Source of the DNA: CAVYXF01 sp963772335
GTDB taxonomy: Bacteria; Pseudomonadota; Alphaproteobacteria; Rhizobiales; Rhodomicrobiaceae
Reading direction: 5' to 3'
NCBI GenBank assembly: GCA_963772335.1
Contig: CAVYXF010000001.1
Coordinates: 868,001-932,000, forward strand
DNA length: 64,000 bases
Below the pieces are notes generated by a model, which was not told the origin of the DNA, did not search any database, and worked only from the letters and a program-made list of their open reading frames with translations. Shown here piece after piece: positions 27,785-36,085 of the stretch. Within the stretch, counting starts at the first letter, position 1. Each line of letters begins with the position of its first letter. The position numbers were made by a program, and so were the translations under genes.

Positions 27785-28621
27785 ATGCCGAAAATCCTCA
27801 GTTTTTCCTCACAGGTTGCTTACGGTCATGTCGGCCATTCGGCAGGCGTATTCGCCTTGCAGCGGCTCGGCATCGAAGTCATTGCGCTGCCAACCGTCAT
27901 CCTTTCCAACCGGCCCGACTATCCCCGCGCCGCAGCCTTGCGCGTCGAGCCGGCTAAGCTTGCGGAGATGCTGGAAGCGCTCCAGGAGAACGGCATGCTG
28001 GAAGGGCTCGATGCGGTCTTCACCGGCTATATGCCAAGCGCCGATCATGCCCTGACGATTGCAGATTGGCTTGGCAGGCTGCGCCTCGATCGGCCCGGAA
28101 TCCAGGTGATGTGCGATCCCATCCTTGGTGATGAACCGGGCGGTCTCTATATTCCCCAGCCCGCCGCCGAGGCGCTTCGTGACCGCCTGATCCCGCTAGC
28201 CGATATCGTCAAGCCCAACCGGTTCGAGCTCGGCTGGCTAACGGGCCGGGCTATCACATCGAACGATGCGGCGCTGGTTGCCGCCGCAAAGCTTGCTCCG
28301 ATCGTGCTCGTCACCTCCGGCGCCGAGCCGGTCGGCAAGCTCACCAACCTGCTGGTCTGCCGCGATGACGGCGCCTGGCTCACCGAGGTGGAGCGGAGGG
28401 AGGAGGTTCCCCATGGCAGCGGCGACCTGATGGCGGCGCTATTCCTCGCTTTTCTGTTGCGCCCATCTACGCCCGCCGAGGCTTTAGCTTTGGCCACCGC
28501 CAGCATCGAGGCGGTCGTGGATGCAAGTCTCGGCCGGGATGAGCTGTGTCTTATCGAGAGCCAGGCGGACTGGGCGGCACCCGCGCCATGGCCACTCGAG
28601 CAGATCGAGCTGTTCCGATGA
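27785..28621 (+). CDS. pdxY: Pyridoxal kinase PdxY
   Basis: 278 residues from the ATG at 27785. Ribokinase-fold pyridoxal kinase features are clear: SSQVAYGHVGHSA near the N-terminus (substrate loop), VMCDPILGDEPGGLYIP, PNRFELGWLTG (nucleotide site) and the anion-hole motif VPHGSGDLMAALFLAF with the catalytic aspartate. It phosphorylates pyridoxal and related vitamers in the PLP salvage pathway. The stop overlaps the start of the DUF429 gene (ATGA), so the two are translationally coupled. Confidence 0.93.
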   Translation: MPKILSFSSQVAYGHVGHSAGVFALQRLGIEVIALPTVILSNRPDYPRAAALRVEPAKLAEMLEALQENGMLEGLDAVFTGYMPSADHALTIADWLGRLRLDRPGIQVMCDPILGDEPGGLYIPQPAAEALRDRLIPLADIVKPNRFELGWLTGRAITSNDAALVAAAKLAPIVLVTSGAEPVGKLTNLLVCRDDGAWLTEVERREEVPHGSGDLMAALFLAFLLRPSTPAEALALATASIEAVVDASLGRDELCLIESQADWAAPAPWPLEQIELFR

Positions 28622-29349
28622 CCACGCTTGTCGCCGGTGCGGACGGCTGCCGAGCGGGGTGGCTTTGCGTGCTGGCGGGGGCCGAGACCGGCGCCGCGTG
28701 CGAGGCTTTCATCCTGCCAAATATCGATGCGCTGATTACGCGCAGCGACCTCGCCATGATCGCCATCGACATCCCGATCGGTATTCCCGAGATCGCCGCA
28801 CCCGGCGGCAGGGCGTGCGATGCAGCGCTACGCCGGCAGCTCGGTGCACGCCAGTCGTCGGTGTTCGCCGTTCCAGCAAGAGCCGCCCTTGCCGAGGACG
28901 ATTATGGTCGGGCGAGCGAGGCTGCTCTCGCCCATTCGCAGCCCGCCCGGAAAGTCTCACGCCAATGTTTTCACCTGTTCCCGAAAATCCGCGAGGTCGA
29001 TGCGCTGATGTCGCCGGCGCTGCAGGCGCGTGTGGTCGAGTGCCATCCAGAAGGCGCGTTTTGGGCCATGAATGGGCGGGTGCCGCTCGCCGAGCCGAAG
29101 AAGGTGAAGTCGCAAGGCTTTCCGCCTGGCCTCGCCCTGCGGCATTTGCTGCTCGCGCGCAGCGGCTTTGCGCCGGCATTCCTGGCAGGCCAGCAGTTCA
29201 GCCGAAGCGCCGCGGGCGAGGACGATTTCCTCGACGCCTGCGCCTGTGCATGGACAGCGGGGCGCGTGCTGCGTGGCGAAGCCGCGCGCTTTCCCGAAGG
29301 CACCCCGCCAACCGACGCCAAAGGCCTGCGCATGGAAATCTGGGCATGA
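28618..29349 (+). CDS. DUF429 family protein
   Basis: 243 residues, starting in an ATGA overlap with pdxY. The N-terminus VAGADGCRAGWLCVLAG is the DUF429 (PF04250) signature. AIDIPIGIPE, RARDAALRRQLG-type spacing (here RACDAALRRQLG), VECHPEGAFWAMN and DDFLDACACAWTA follow. The family has an RNase-H-like fold with conserved acidic residues (Asp in ADGCR, Asp in IDIPIG, Glu in ECHPE, Asp in DDFLDA) and is a predicted nuclease. The coupling to pdxY is probably positional rather than functional. Confidence 0.85.
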   Translation: MTTLVAGADGCRAGWLCVLAGAETGAACEAFILPNIDALITRSDLAMIAIDIPIGIPEIAAPGGRACDAALRRQLGARQSSVFAVPARAALAEDDYGRASEAALAHSQPARKVSRQCFHLFPKIREVDALMSPALQARVVECHPEGAFWAMNGRVPLAEPKKVKSQGFPPGLALRHLLLARSGFAPAFLAGQQFSRSAAGEDDFLDACACAWTAGRVLRGEAARFPEGTPPTDAKGLRMEIWA

Positions 29350-29429
29350 TGCCATGCGAGGCGACGGGGGGCCGTATCTGTAGATCGGCGCCCCCTATTT
29401 GAGGGCCGCCAAGACAGAAAGCCGGTACG

Positions 29430-30899
29430 CTACCCCGTAGCAGGCGGTCCGAACCAAGTGGTTAGCGCCTCGGCGAGTCCCAGCTGGGCCCGGTCCCCTA
29501 GCCATGCTACATATCCGTCGGGTCGGATCAATACGGCGGTGGGCGCACCGACCGCACCAAGGACCGGAAGCTCCCACATACCTGCATATCGAGCATCGAT
29601 CTGCCGGACCCGATCCGCCCACGGCGTGATGTCGAGCTCGCCGGGTTCACCTAAGTTGATGAGAACCGGCCGGGCATCGTGCAGAAAGGTGAAGACCCGC
29701 AGCGGGCCATTGGCGGTGACCACGTCGAGGTCAGGCATGCGGCGCCCAAGCAGCTTGTGTCCCTCCCCCAGATCGTATCGGATATCCAGACCAGACATCA
29801 TGCCGGCGAAACGCTTGCGCGGCTCGTCCATGCTGAGGAGCTCGGAGACGCTTTCGCGCAAGGCCTTGGTGCGGTCGTCCGCCCGGCCAAGCAGCGCGAC
29901 CTGCGCCATCGTGTTGCGCAAAACGCGGGCGGCGACCGGGTGCCGCTCGGCATGGTACGTGTCCAGGAGACCGTCCCGCGACATGCCCTTCACGACCTGT
30001 GCCAGCTTCCAACCCAGGTTCACCGCGTCCTGCACACCGATGTTGAGGCCCTGACCGCCGGCCGGGTAATGCACGTGTGCGGCATCGCCTGCCAGCAGCA
30101 CCCGTCCCTTGCGGTAGGACGCCGCCTGTCGGGCCATATCAGTGAACCTGGAGATCCAGATCGGACTGTGAATCCCGTAGTCGGTCCCGTATACGGCAAT
30201 GAGTGCCTCGCCGAGATCTCGCAGGCTGGGCTCGGTCGTGCGGCCGAGCTGCTGCTCTGTCACCATGACCCGGACTGGCCCGCTATCTCCCATCCTGCTG
30301 AAAGAATGGATGCCCATGGCGTCGTGGCGCAGGCCCCATTCCGGCTCATCGGCCAGCTCGGCCTCGGCTATGAGGTGGCTGATTGTCGGCTCCCAGCCCG
30401 GGAACCCGATGCCGGCCGCCTTACGGATCAGGCTGCGCCCGCCGTCGCACCCAACGAGATATTCTGCCCGCAGCGACCCGCCGTCAGCCAGCTCGACATC
30501 GACACCGGTGTCATCCTGTGCAAGTCCGCTGACTTCGCGTCCGCGATAGATCGGCACCGCCAGCTCATCGACCCAGTCGGCGAGGATGCGCTCGATGTGG
30601 CTCTGCCAGAGCGCGAGCCCGTAGTTGTGGCGGGTGGGGAAATCACTGATGTCCAGACGTATCCAAGCAAATCCCGCGACTTGGGCCACTTGTCCCTCGG
30701 CGAGAAAACGATCGGCGATGCCGCGCTGATCGAGAACCTCGATGGTGCGCGCGTGCAGACCACCTGCACGCGCGCCGGCGAGATCCTGGCTTGCGCGCCG
30801 CTCGACAATGGCAACGTCGACGCTCGCCAATGCCAACTCGCCCGCCAACATTAGGCCTGTCGGACCTCCTCCGACGATCACCACCCTATGCTCGGTCAT
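29430..30899 (-). CDS. FAD-dependent aromatic monooxygenase (PheA/TfdB type, Rox-like)
   Basis: 489 residues. The FAD/NAD(P) motifs are VVIVGGGPTGLMLAGELAL at the N-terminus, GLHARTIEVLDQRG, the DG motif region LVGCDGGRSLIRKAAG, and the GD motif LLAGDAAHVHYPAGGQGLN. The C-terminal domain is thioredoxin-like (VLIRPDGYVAWLGD). Enzymes with this layout hydroxylate phenols or polyketides, and some inactivate rifamycins. The start region resembles the rifampicin monooxygenase subgroup, but substrate cannot be assigned. It is isolated on its strand, with no regulator beside it. Confidence 0.85.
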   Translation of the reverse strand: MTEHRVVIVGGGPTGLMLAGELALASVDVAIVERRASQDLAGARAGGLHARTIEVLDQRGIADRFLAEGQVAQVAGFAWIRLDISDFPTRHNYGLALWQSHIERILADWVDELAVPIYRGREVSGLAQDDTGVDVELADGGSLRAEYLVGCDGGRSLIRKAAGIGFPGWEPTISHLIAEAELADEPEWGLRHDAMGIHSFSRMGDSGPVRVMVTEQQLGRTTEPSLRDLGEALIAVYGTDYGIHSPIWISRFTDMARQAASYRKGRVLLAGDAAHVHYPAGGQGLNIGVQDAVNLGWKLAQVVKGMSRDGLLDTYHAERHPVAARVLRNTMAQVALLGRADDRTKALRESVSELLSMDEPRKRFAGMMSGLDIRYDLGEGHKLLGRRMPDLDVVTANGPLRVFTFLHDARPVLINLGEPGELDITPWADRVRQIDARYAGMWELPVLGAVGAPTAVLIRPDGYVAWLGDRAQLGLAEALTTWFGPPATG

Positions 30900-31202
30900 A
30901 GCAACACCTCGCCTGTTCCAGATCCGTGGTTTCTTGCCAGGCCGGCAGTTCTACGGCAGGAGGCGGGGCTTGAAGCAAGGCCCTTGTGCGCCATATGTAT
31001 AGAGTGAGAGGAGTGGATCCTGTCCTTCTCCCGCTTCGTCGGCTTCGACGAACAAGCTCCTCCCAAAGTGACAGCGCCGCTTTTTGCAACAGTTGTTGTC
31101 ACGATTCAGGAAGACAGGAAATACTGGAATTTGTCCGGAAAGCGTTCGGCTATACTTGAGAGTAGCGCGCTTTTACTCCTCCTGCCCTCGTAGAGGCAGG
31201 AC
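30900..31202. other. Intergenic region, nothing recognised
   Basis: About 300 bases lie between the two reverse-strand genes. I see no RNA gene, terminator or ORF of note. It should hold the promoter of the monooxygenase gene. Confidence 0.35.
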
Positions 31203-33221
31203 CTATCCCAAGGCCTTCAGGATCAGAACGGTGCCTTCCGTGACCACGCCGCCGAGCGCCATCAACGCCAGCCATTTGAGCGCCTGCACCGCACCGCGTG
31301 TGTAATTCGCGCGAACCTCCACCGTGATCACTTGTTCCGGCATGGCCGTGTCGCCGGCAAGCCCGTTCTCGTCAACGCTGCGCGCCGCAACCACGAGCTG
31401 TAGGCGCCGGCGCCCGGTCTCCGTTGGCGTGACGCTCCAAACCCAGCGGCCGAATGGCTCTTTGTCGAAACCGGGCCTCGTGAAAATCCACTGTGTCTCC
31501 GGTCCCAGGCTTTCGATGGTGAAGCCGCCATCGGGCGCCCGAAGCATCACGCTCATTGCCTGTGTTACCGTGATGCTGTGCCGAAACAGCTCGGCGTTGC
31601 CTTCAAAGCCGGATAGGAACGCCTCGGTCTCGTCGCGGGAGACGCGCACTTCAACCGGCATGCGGATATGGGCCCGCATTTTCCGCGGGATATTTTCGGC
31701 GAGCTTGCCGGCGTAAGCCGTCCCCGCCGATGACTGCCGGGGGCGCCCCCGGGCGGCCTTTTCAGCCTCCCTCTCACGCGCAGCCTGCTTTTTCGAAAGC
31801 GGCTTGGCCGGTTGTGGGGCCGGCGGAGCGGGAGCAGGACGCACGCGCATGTTATCGAGCCGAGTGACCGGCGGCACAGGTGCCTCGCCTCGCGGCGCAG
31901 GCGGAACCGGCATGGCACGCGGCTCGCCGCGCTCCGCATATCGCCGCGGAGATGCCGCGCCGTTTGCTGGGGGCGGTGCCTCGGCTTCTCGTGTTGGGGC
32001 AGGCAGAACCGACCGGCTGGTCGTCGCGCTGCGCTCGCGCGCCGAGGCATGCGGCCTCGATGCACGCCCATCCGCAGAATCGCCGGGGCGTCCGGCCGTA
32101 GCCGGAACCTCCAAGGCAGGGCTGAGATCGGGATCTACGGAAAGTGGCGGCTCACCTATTGGGCGAACATCGGCCCCGCCAGACGGCACCGGCTGAACCC
32201 GGCCGGCCGGCGTCAGGTCGCGCTCGCGCGGCGGCTCGGCGGGCGTCGCAAAGCGCGGCTCGGCCCGGCTCGCCTCGTCCCGCCCATACCAGTCGCGTTC
32301 CATCTGACTGCGGTCAAGCGTCGGACGCGGTACGGCCGGCCCGATCTCCCAACTCGGCGAGGGCGAAGGATCCCGCGGTGAGGCCGTGCCCAGCTCGGGC
32401 TCCTGCCTCACAGGAGGTGCTGAATCGGCGGTCGGCCGGCTCGTGATCGGACGCAAGGGCGAGCCCGAACGTGACCAGAGATTGTCGCCTTCGCCGCGGT
32501 TCGGCGGCAATTTGAGCGAGGGGCGCACAACCGGCCACTGAACCGGCTCGATGGTCTTACCGGACGGAGACTGCGCCGCAGCGTCCGCTTGGCGGCTCCT
32601 GGGCACCCGCTTGGGTGGGGCCGGCTCGCTATCCTCGACGATGTCTTCCAGAAGAATCTCCGCCTCGTCGGCAGGCGCTTTCTGTGCGGCGCTCGGGGTG
32701 GGCTGCGCCTCGGCAGTCTCCTCCTCCGCCACCGGTTCCGGAGCAAATTGGGCGGAACGTCTGCCGCGATTGCGATCGAGCCAGCCATTGGCGGCATGAA
32801 ATACGAAATTGTGGCGCTTCAGGAGGTCATAGGCCGGGCTGTCAGTCTCATGAAACAGCGCTACCGCGACAAACGCGCCGTCCACCTCGGTGCAGCCCAT
32901 CCGCCGCGCATCATCCGAGGCAGATTGCAGCACCCGCTCGACCTTATAGCTTGCCCGCAGGTCAAATTCGCCCGGCGTATAAAGGGTGGCGAGATTGTGA
33001 TTGACGGTTTCGGTAGTGGCGCCGCGCAGACCCGGCAGGTCAGCCCGCGCACTCTCCAGCAGCGCCTGCGCGTCCGGATCGTCCAGCAGAGCGAGCAGCA
33101 GATGCTCAAGCGTCACATAGCGGTGAGAGCGCTGCTCGGCAGCCGAAATGGCCCGCCGAATCGTGTGCGCGAGATAGGCCGATTGCGGCAGATCGGTTGC
33201 AAACCCCGATGTTTCGGCCAC
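31203..33221 (-). CDS. Clp N-domain protein with long disordered region and C-terminal membrane helix
   Basis: 672 residues. Residues about 10-150 form a double Clp repeat (TIRRAISAAEQRSHRYVTLEHLL, then VERVLQSASDDARRMG), the adaptor- and substrate-binding fold of ClpA/ClpC. No AAA+ domain follows. Instead there is a 300-residue Pro/Arg/Ala-rich, probably disordered stretch, then a beta-rich domain starting near AENIPRKMRAHIRMPVEVRV, and a final hydrophobic helix (ALKWLALMALGGVVTEGTVLIL). The layout suggests a membrane-tethered protein whose Clp-N domain faces the cytoplasm. I do not recognise the C-terminal domain. Function is unknown; a proteolysis adaptor or signalling sensor are both possible. 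Confidence 0.75.
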   Translation of the reverse strand: MAETSGFATDLPQSAYLAHTIRRAISAAEQRSHRYVTLEHLLLALLDDPDAQALLESARADLPGLRGATTETVNHNLATLYTPGEFDLRASYKVERVLQSASDDARRMGCTEVDGAFVAVALFHETDSPAYDLLKRHNFVFHAANGWLDRNRGRRSAQFAPEPVAEEETAEAQPTPSAAQKAPADEAEILLEDIVEDSEPAPPKRVPRSRQADAAAQSPSGKTIEPVQWPVVRPSLKLPPNRGEGDNLWSRSGSPLRPITSRPTADSAPPVRQEPELGTASPRDPSPSPSWEIGPAVPRPTLDRSQMERDWYGRDEASRAEPRFATPAEPPRERDLTPAGRVQPVPSGGADVRPIGEPPLSVDPDLSPALEVPATAGRPGDSADGRASRPHASARERSATTSRSVLPAPTREAEAPPPANGAASPRRYAERGEPRAMPVPPAPRGEAPVPPVTRLDNMRVRPAPAPPAPQPAKPLSKKQAAREREAEKAARGRPRQSSAGTAYAGKLAENIPRKMRAHIRMPVEVRVSRDETEAFLSGFEGNAELFRHSITVTQAMSVMLRAPDGGFTIESLGPETQWIFTRPGFDKEPFGRWVWSVTPTETGRRRLQLVVAARSVDENGLAGDTAMPEQVITVEVRANYTRGAVQALKWLALMALGGVVTEGTVLILKALG

Positions 33222-33391
33222 TGTGCCCCCCGTAACCGCAGCCCCTCTTTTTCCGTAAGTCGCCTAGCCTCAATATAGCAATCCGCCTTGCCGAAAAAGC
33301 TCTTTGCGCGTTTAAACACTCCTATCAAGTCGTTTATCCGGCGAGGTGAAACCGTTATAACACCCTGCTGCCGCAAGCTCTGGGTTTTGAC

Positions 33392-34318
33392 ATGGATCCG
33401 CGCATGCCCGACCTTGGCCCCACCATTTCGCCGCAAACCCACGCGACGATTCTGGCCGAAGCTCTGCCCTTCATGCAGCGCTACGACCAGGAGATCATCG
33501 TCGTCAAATATGGCGGTCACGCCATGGGAAATGCCGAGCTGGCGGAGTGCTTTGCCAAGGACATCGTGCTGCTCGAGCAGTCCGGCGTGAAGCCGATCGT
33601 CGTACACGGCGGCGGGCCGCAGATCGGCGCGCTACTTGACCGGCTGAAGATCAAGAGCGAATTCGCCGACGGCCTTCGGGTCACCGACCGGGAGACGGTC
33701 GAAATCGTCGAAATGGTGCTCGCCGGATCGATTAACAAGCAGATCGTCGCCGAGATCAACCGACTGGGCGGGCGCGCCTGCGGCATTTCCGGCAAGGACG
33801 CCAATCTGATGATCGCGCGCAAGCTGGAGCGTCGTGTGCGTGCGCCAGATTCCAATATCGAGCGCATTGTCGATCTCGGCTTCGTTGGCGAGCCGGTCGA
33901 GGTCAACCCGGGCATCGTCGAGGTGATCGCGCGGGGCGATCTCATCCCTGTCGTGGCGCCGATCGGCGTGTCGCGGGAAGGCGTGACCTTCAACATCAAC
34001 GCCGATACGTTCGCGAGCGCTCTGGCCGCCGCAATGAAGGCCAAGCGCCTCCTTTTGCTCACCGACGTGCCGGGCGTGCTCGACAAGGACAGTCAGCTCA
34101 TTCCCAAGCTGACCGTCAGCAACGCTAGGGCGCTGATCGCCGACGGCACCATCTCCGGCGGCATGATTCCGAAGGTGGAAAGCTGCATCGAGGTGATCGA
34201 GGCGGGCGTCGAGGGCGTCGTCATCATCAACGGCAAGGTGCCCCATGCGGTGCTGATCGAGCTGTTTACCCAGCACGGCGCCGGAACACTCATCGAGCAG
34301 GATTCAATGACGTCTTGA
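33392..34318 (+). CDS. argB: Acetylglutamate kinase
   Basis: 308 residues from the ATG at 33392 (an ATG five codons later is also possible). Amino-acid kinase fold: IIVVKYGGHAMG (phosphate loop), VVHGGGPQIGALLDRL (substrate loop) and LLLTDVPGVLDKDS. It phosphorylates N-acetylglutamate in arginine synthesis. Motif RVRAPDSNIERIVDLGFVG and the C-terminal GGMIPKVESCIEVIEAGVEGV are typical. No other arg gene is adjacent. Confidence 0.96.
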   Translation: MDPRMPDLGPTISPQTHATILAEALPFMQRYDQEIIVVKYGGHAMGNAELAECFAKDIVLLEQSGVKPIVVHGGGPQIGALLDRLKIKSEFADGLRVTDRETVEIVEMVLAGSINKQIVAEINRLGGRACGISGKDANLMIARKLERRVRAPDSNIERIVDLGFVGEPVEVNPGIVEVIARGDLIPVVAPIGVSREGVTFNINADTFASALAAAMKAKRLLLLTDVPGVLDKDSQLIPKLTVSNARALIADGTISGGMIPKVESCIEVIEAGVEGVVIINGKVPHAVLIELFTQHGAGTLIEQDSMTS

Positions 34319-34537
34319 GCGGCAGGATGGAATAAAGTCTTGCGCGGATTGACGGGTAGCAACAGGCTGTTACGAGCGGCCACGCGATCGTGCCTTGCTC
34401 CCCGCCGAGACGGGAATGGAAGCGCCATGGGCCTCACCGCGGGTGACGGCACGGCAGATTAACCCTGATTCAGGCAGGACTGGCCTCGCTGCCATCTCAT
34501 GGCCTGGACCATTGCCGATTTCGGCGAGCATGCCGGT

Positions 34538-35104
34538 TCAATCCGGCAAATCTTCTTCCAAGCCCGTGATCTCCTCTGGCAGGACCACGATGACCTTGCC
34601 CGCCCCCATATCCACCTCCGGCACCGCGCTTTCGGTAAATGGCACGAAAGTGGTCTGGCCGCCGTGCTTCGAGCGAATTTCGAGCAGATCGCCGGCACCG
34701 TAATTCTGCACCGCGGCAACCTGGCCAATCGCCTCACCCTCTGGCGTCTCGGCCGTGAGGCCCACGAGGTCGTCGTAATACCACTCGTTCTCTTCCGTCG
34801 GCGGCAGCCGGGCCTTTTCCACATAAAGCTCGGTGCCTTTCAGCCTTTCGGCGGTGGTGCGGTCGGCGATGCCGGACAGGCGCACGGCAAGCACGCTGCC
34901 CTTGATCACCCTCAGGCTTTCGATAGTGAAGCTGCGCCCTTGCGCGTCAGTTAGCGGGCCATAGGCAGTGATGCTTTCCGGATCCTCGGTGAACGAGGTG
35001 ATGCGCACCTCGCCCCTCAGCCCCTGCGCCGAATTGATACGGCCGAGAAGCACCCGGTCCGCGCCGGCTTCTTTATCAGCCGGCGACTTGGCACGCTTAT
35101 TCAT
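34538..35104 (-). CDS. rimM: 16S rRNA processing protein RimM
   Basis: 188 residues from the ATG at 35104. The N-terminal beta-barrel has LLGRINSAQGLRGEVRI and the C-terminal PRC-barrel has EWYYDDLVGLTAETPEGE and VPFTESAVPEVDMGAGKV. RimM assists maturation of the 30S head with ribosomal protein S19. It lies about 85 bases downstream of rpsP, the standard order, but trmD and rplS, which usually follow, are absent: a convergent argB occupies the place. Confidence 0.94.
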   Translation of the reverse strand: MNKRAKSPADKEAGADRVLLGRINSAQGLRGEVRITSFTEDPESITAYGPLTDAQGRSFTIESLRVIKGSVLAVRLSGIADRTTAERLKGTELYVEKARLPPTEENEWYYDDLVGLTAETPEGEAIGQVAAVQNYGAGDLLEIRSKHGGQTTFVPFTESAVPEVDMGAGKVIVVLPEEITGLEEDLPD

Positions 35105-35190
35105 CAATCAGCCTCAAATGCGCCCCGGCACGGGTCCGGAGGCCCCGATGATGACGAAGGCTTGCGCCGCCCCGCGGGGAAGCTGCGCCG

Positions 35191-35562
35191 CTAGGCGCCG
35201 GCTTCCGCGCCGCCGCTGACCCCTTCCTCGGCTTTCTTGCGCTTCTCCTCGGCGCGCTCGACAGCCTTCTTGCCGGGCTTGGCCTTCTCGGGATTGTTCT
35301 TGGCCGTTCGCTTCATCAGGCCGCGCTCATCGAGAAAGCGCAGCACACGGTCGGTCGGCTGCGCACCGACGGAGAGCCAATGCTTGGCGCGCTCCTCGTC
35401 GAGCACAACGCGGTCGGGGCTGTCCTTGGGCAGGATCGGGTTGTAGCTGCCGATGCGCTCGATGAAACGGCCGTCGCGCGGCGCGGTCGCCTCAGCGATC
35501 ACGATACGGTAGAAGGGGCGTTTCTTTGCGCCGCCCCGGGCGAGCCTGATTTTCAGTGGCAT
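35191..35562 (-). CDS. rpsP: 30S ribosomal protein S16
   Basis: 123 residues from the ATG at 35562. The core is canonical S16: MPLKIRLARGGAKKRPFYRIV, PRDGRFIERIGSYNP and ERAKHWLSVGAQPTDRVLRFL. A Lys/Glu-rich alphaproteobacterial tail follows (KRKKAEEGVSG). S16 is an early-binding 30S assembly protein. Upstream in transcription lies the REP-boxed GIY-YIG gene and then ffh. Confidence 0.97.
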   Translation of the reverse strand: MPLKIRLARGGAKKRPFYRIVIAEATAPRDGRFIERIGSYNPILPKDSPDRVVLDEERAKHWLSVGAQPTDRVLRFLDERGLMKRTAKNNPEKAKPGKKAVERAEEKRKKAEEGVSGGAEAGA

Positions 35563-35599
35563 TTCAGTTGTCCTCTGCGTTCCAACAATTTCGGTCGAA

Positions 35600-35681
35600 A
35601 TCCCCGCGCAAGCGGGGATCAGCATAGTCTTCCTGTCTCTCTGCTTGCTCTGTTGTCATCCCCGCGAAAGCGGGGATCCAG
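35600..35681. repeat. Two REP palindromes beside the GIY-YIG gene
   Basis: A short palindrome ATCCCCGCGCAAGCGGGGAT at 35600-35619 and a full copy at 35655-35681 (GTCATCCCCGCGAAAGCGGG plus GATCCAG). Both belong to the family also seen at 13.5 kb. The second copy abuts the stop of the GIY-YIG gene. Confidence 0.85.
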
Positions 35682-35683
35682 CC

Positions 35684-35980
35684 TTACGACGCGATCTCGG
35701 AATACAGATCGGCCCAGTCGGGATTGTCCTTCTCGATCAGTTCAAGCTTCCACCTGCAATTCCATTTCTTGATCTGCTTCTCACGGGCGATTGCCAGCTG
35801 GATATCTTCGAATGGCTCGAAATGGACCAGACGATCGACCCCATACTTCTTGGTAAACCCCTTCACCGCTCCGGTCTTATGCTGATAAACACGTTGGACC
35901 AGAGCGCTGGGTACGCCGACATAGAGCGTGCCGTCCTTTCGGTTCGCCAGGATGTAGACGTAGCAAGACGGCTCCACCAT
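35684..35980 (-). CDS. GIY-YIG nuclease family protein
   Basis: 98 residues from the ATG at 35980, preceded immediately by GGAGGA. The GIY-YIG core is seen as YVYILANRKDGTLYVGVPS, with KKYGVDRLVHFE and AIAREKQIKKWNCRWKLELIE after it: the Arg and Glu/Lys helix of the UPF0213/YhbQ-like group. These are small single-domain proteins with a nuclease fold. It interrupts the ffh-rpsP spacing and is bracketed by REP palindromes in opposite orientation (35655-35681 and 36008-36035), as if the gene and REPs moved as a cassette. A longer upstream frame is repeat-encoded and was not used. Confidence 0.88.
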   Translation of the reverse strand: MVEPSCYVYILANRKDGTLYVGVPSALVQRVYQHKTGAVKGFTKKYGVDRLVHFEPFEDIQLAIAREKQIKKWNCRWKLELIEKDNPDWADLYSEIAS

Positions 35981-36007
35981 TCCTCCAGTCGGATCTCTCA
36001 CCTCGTG

Positions 36008-36035
36008 CTGGATCTCCCGCTTACGCGGGAATGAC
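36008..36035. repeat. REP palindrome, inverted copy
   Basis: CTGGATCTCCCGCTTACGCG followed by GGAATGAC. It is the reverse orientation of the copy at 35655-35681 and lies just upstream of the GIY-YIG start, so the gene is framed by inverted REPs. Confidence 0.85.
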
Positions 36036-36085
36036 ACCGTGCGCATGGCGAGGCAGATGACATCCAACCGGTCTTACATCTTTCT

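Noticed and set aside
27220..27957. A 245-residue ORF overlapping yjbR and pdxY
   Set aside because: Arg/Pro-rich shadow frame; both overlapping genes match known families.
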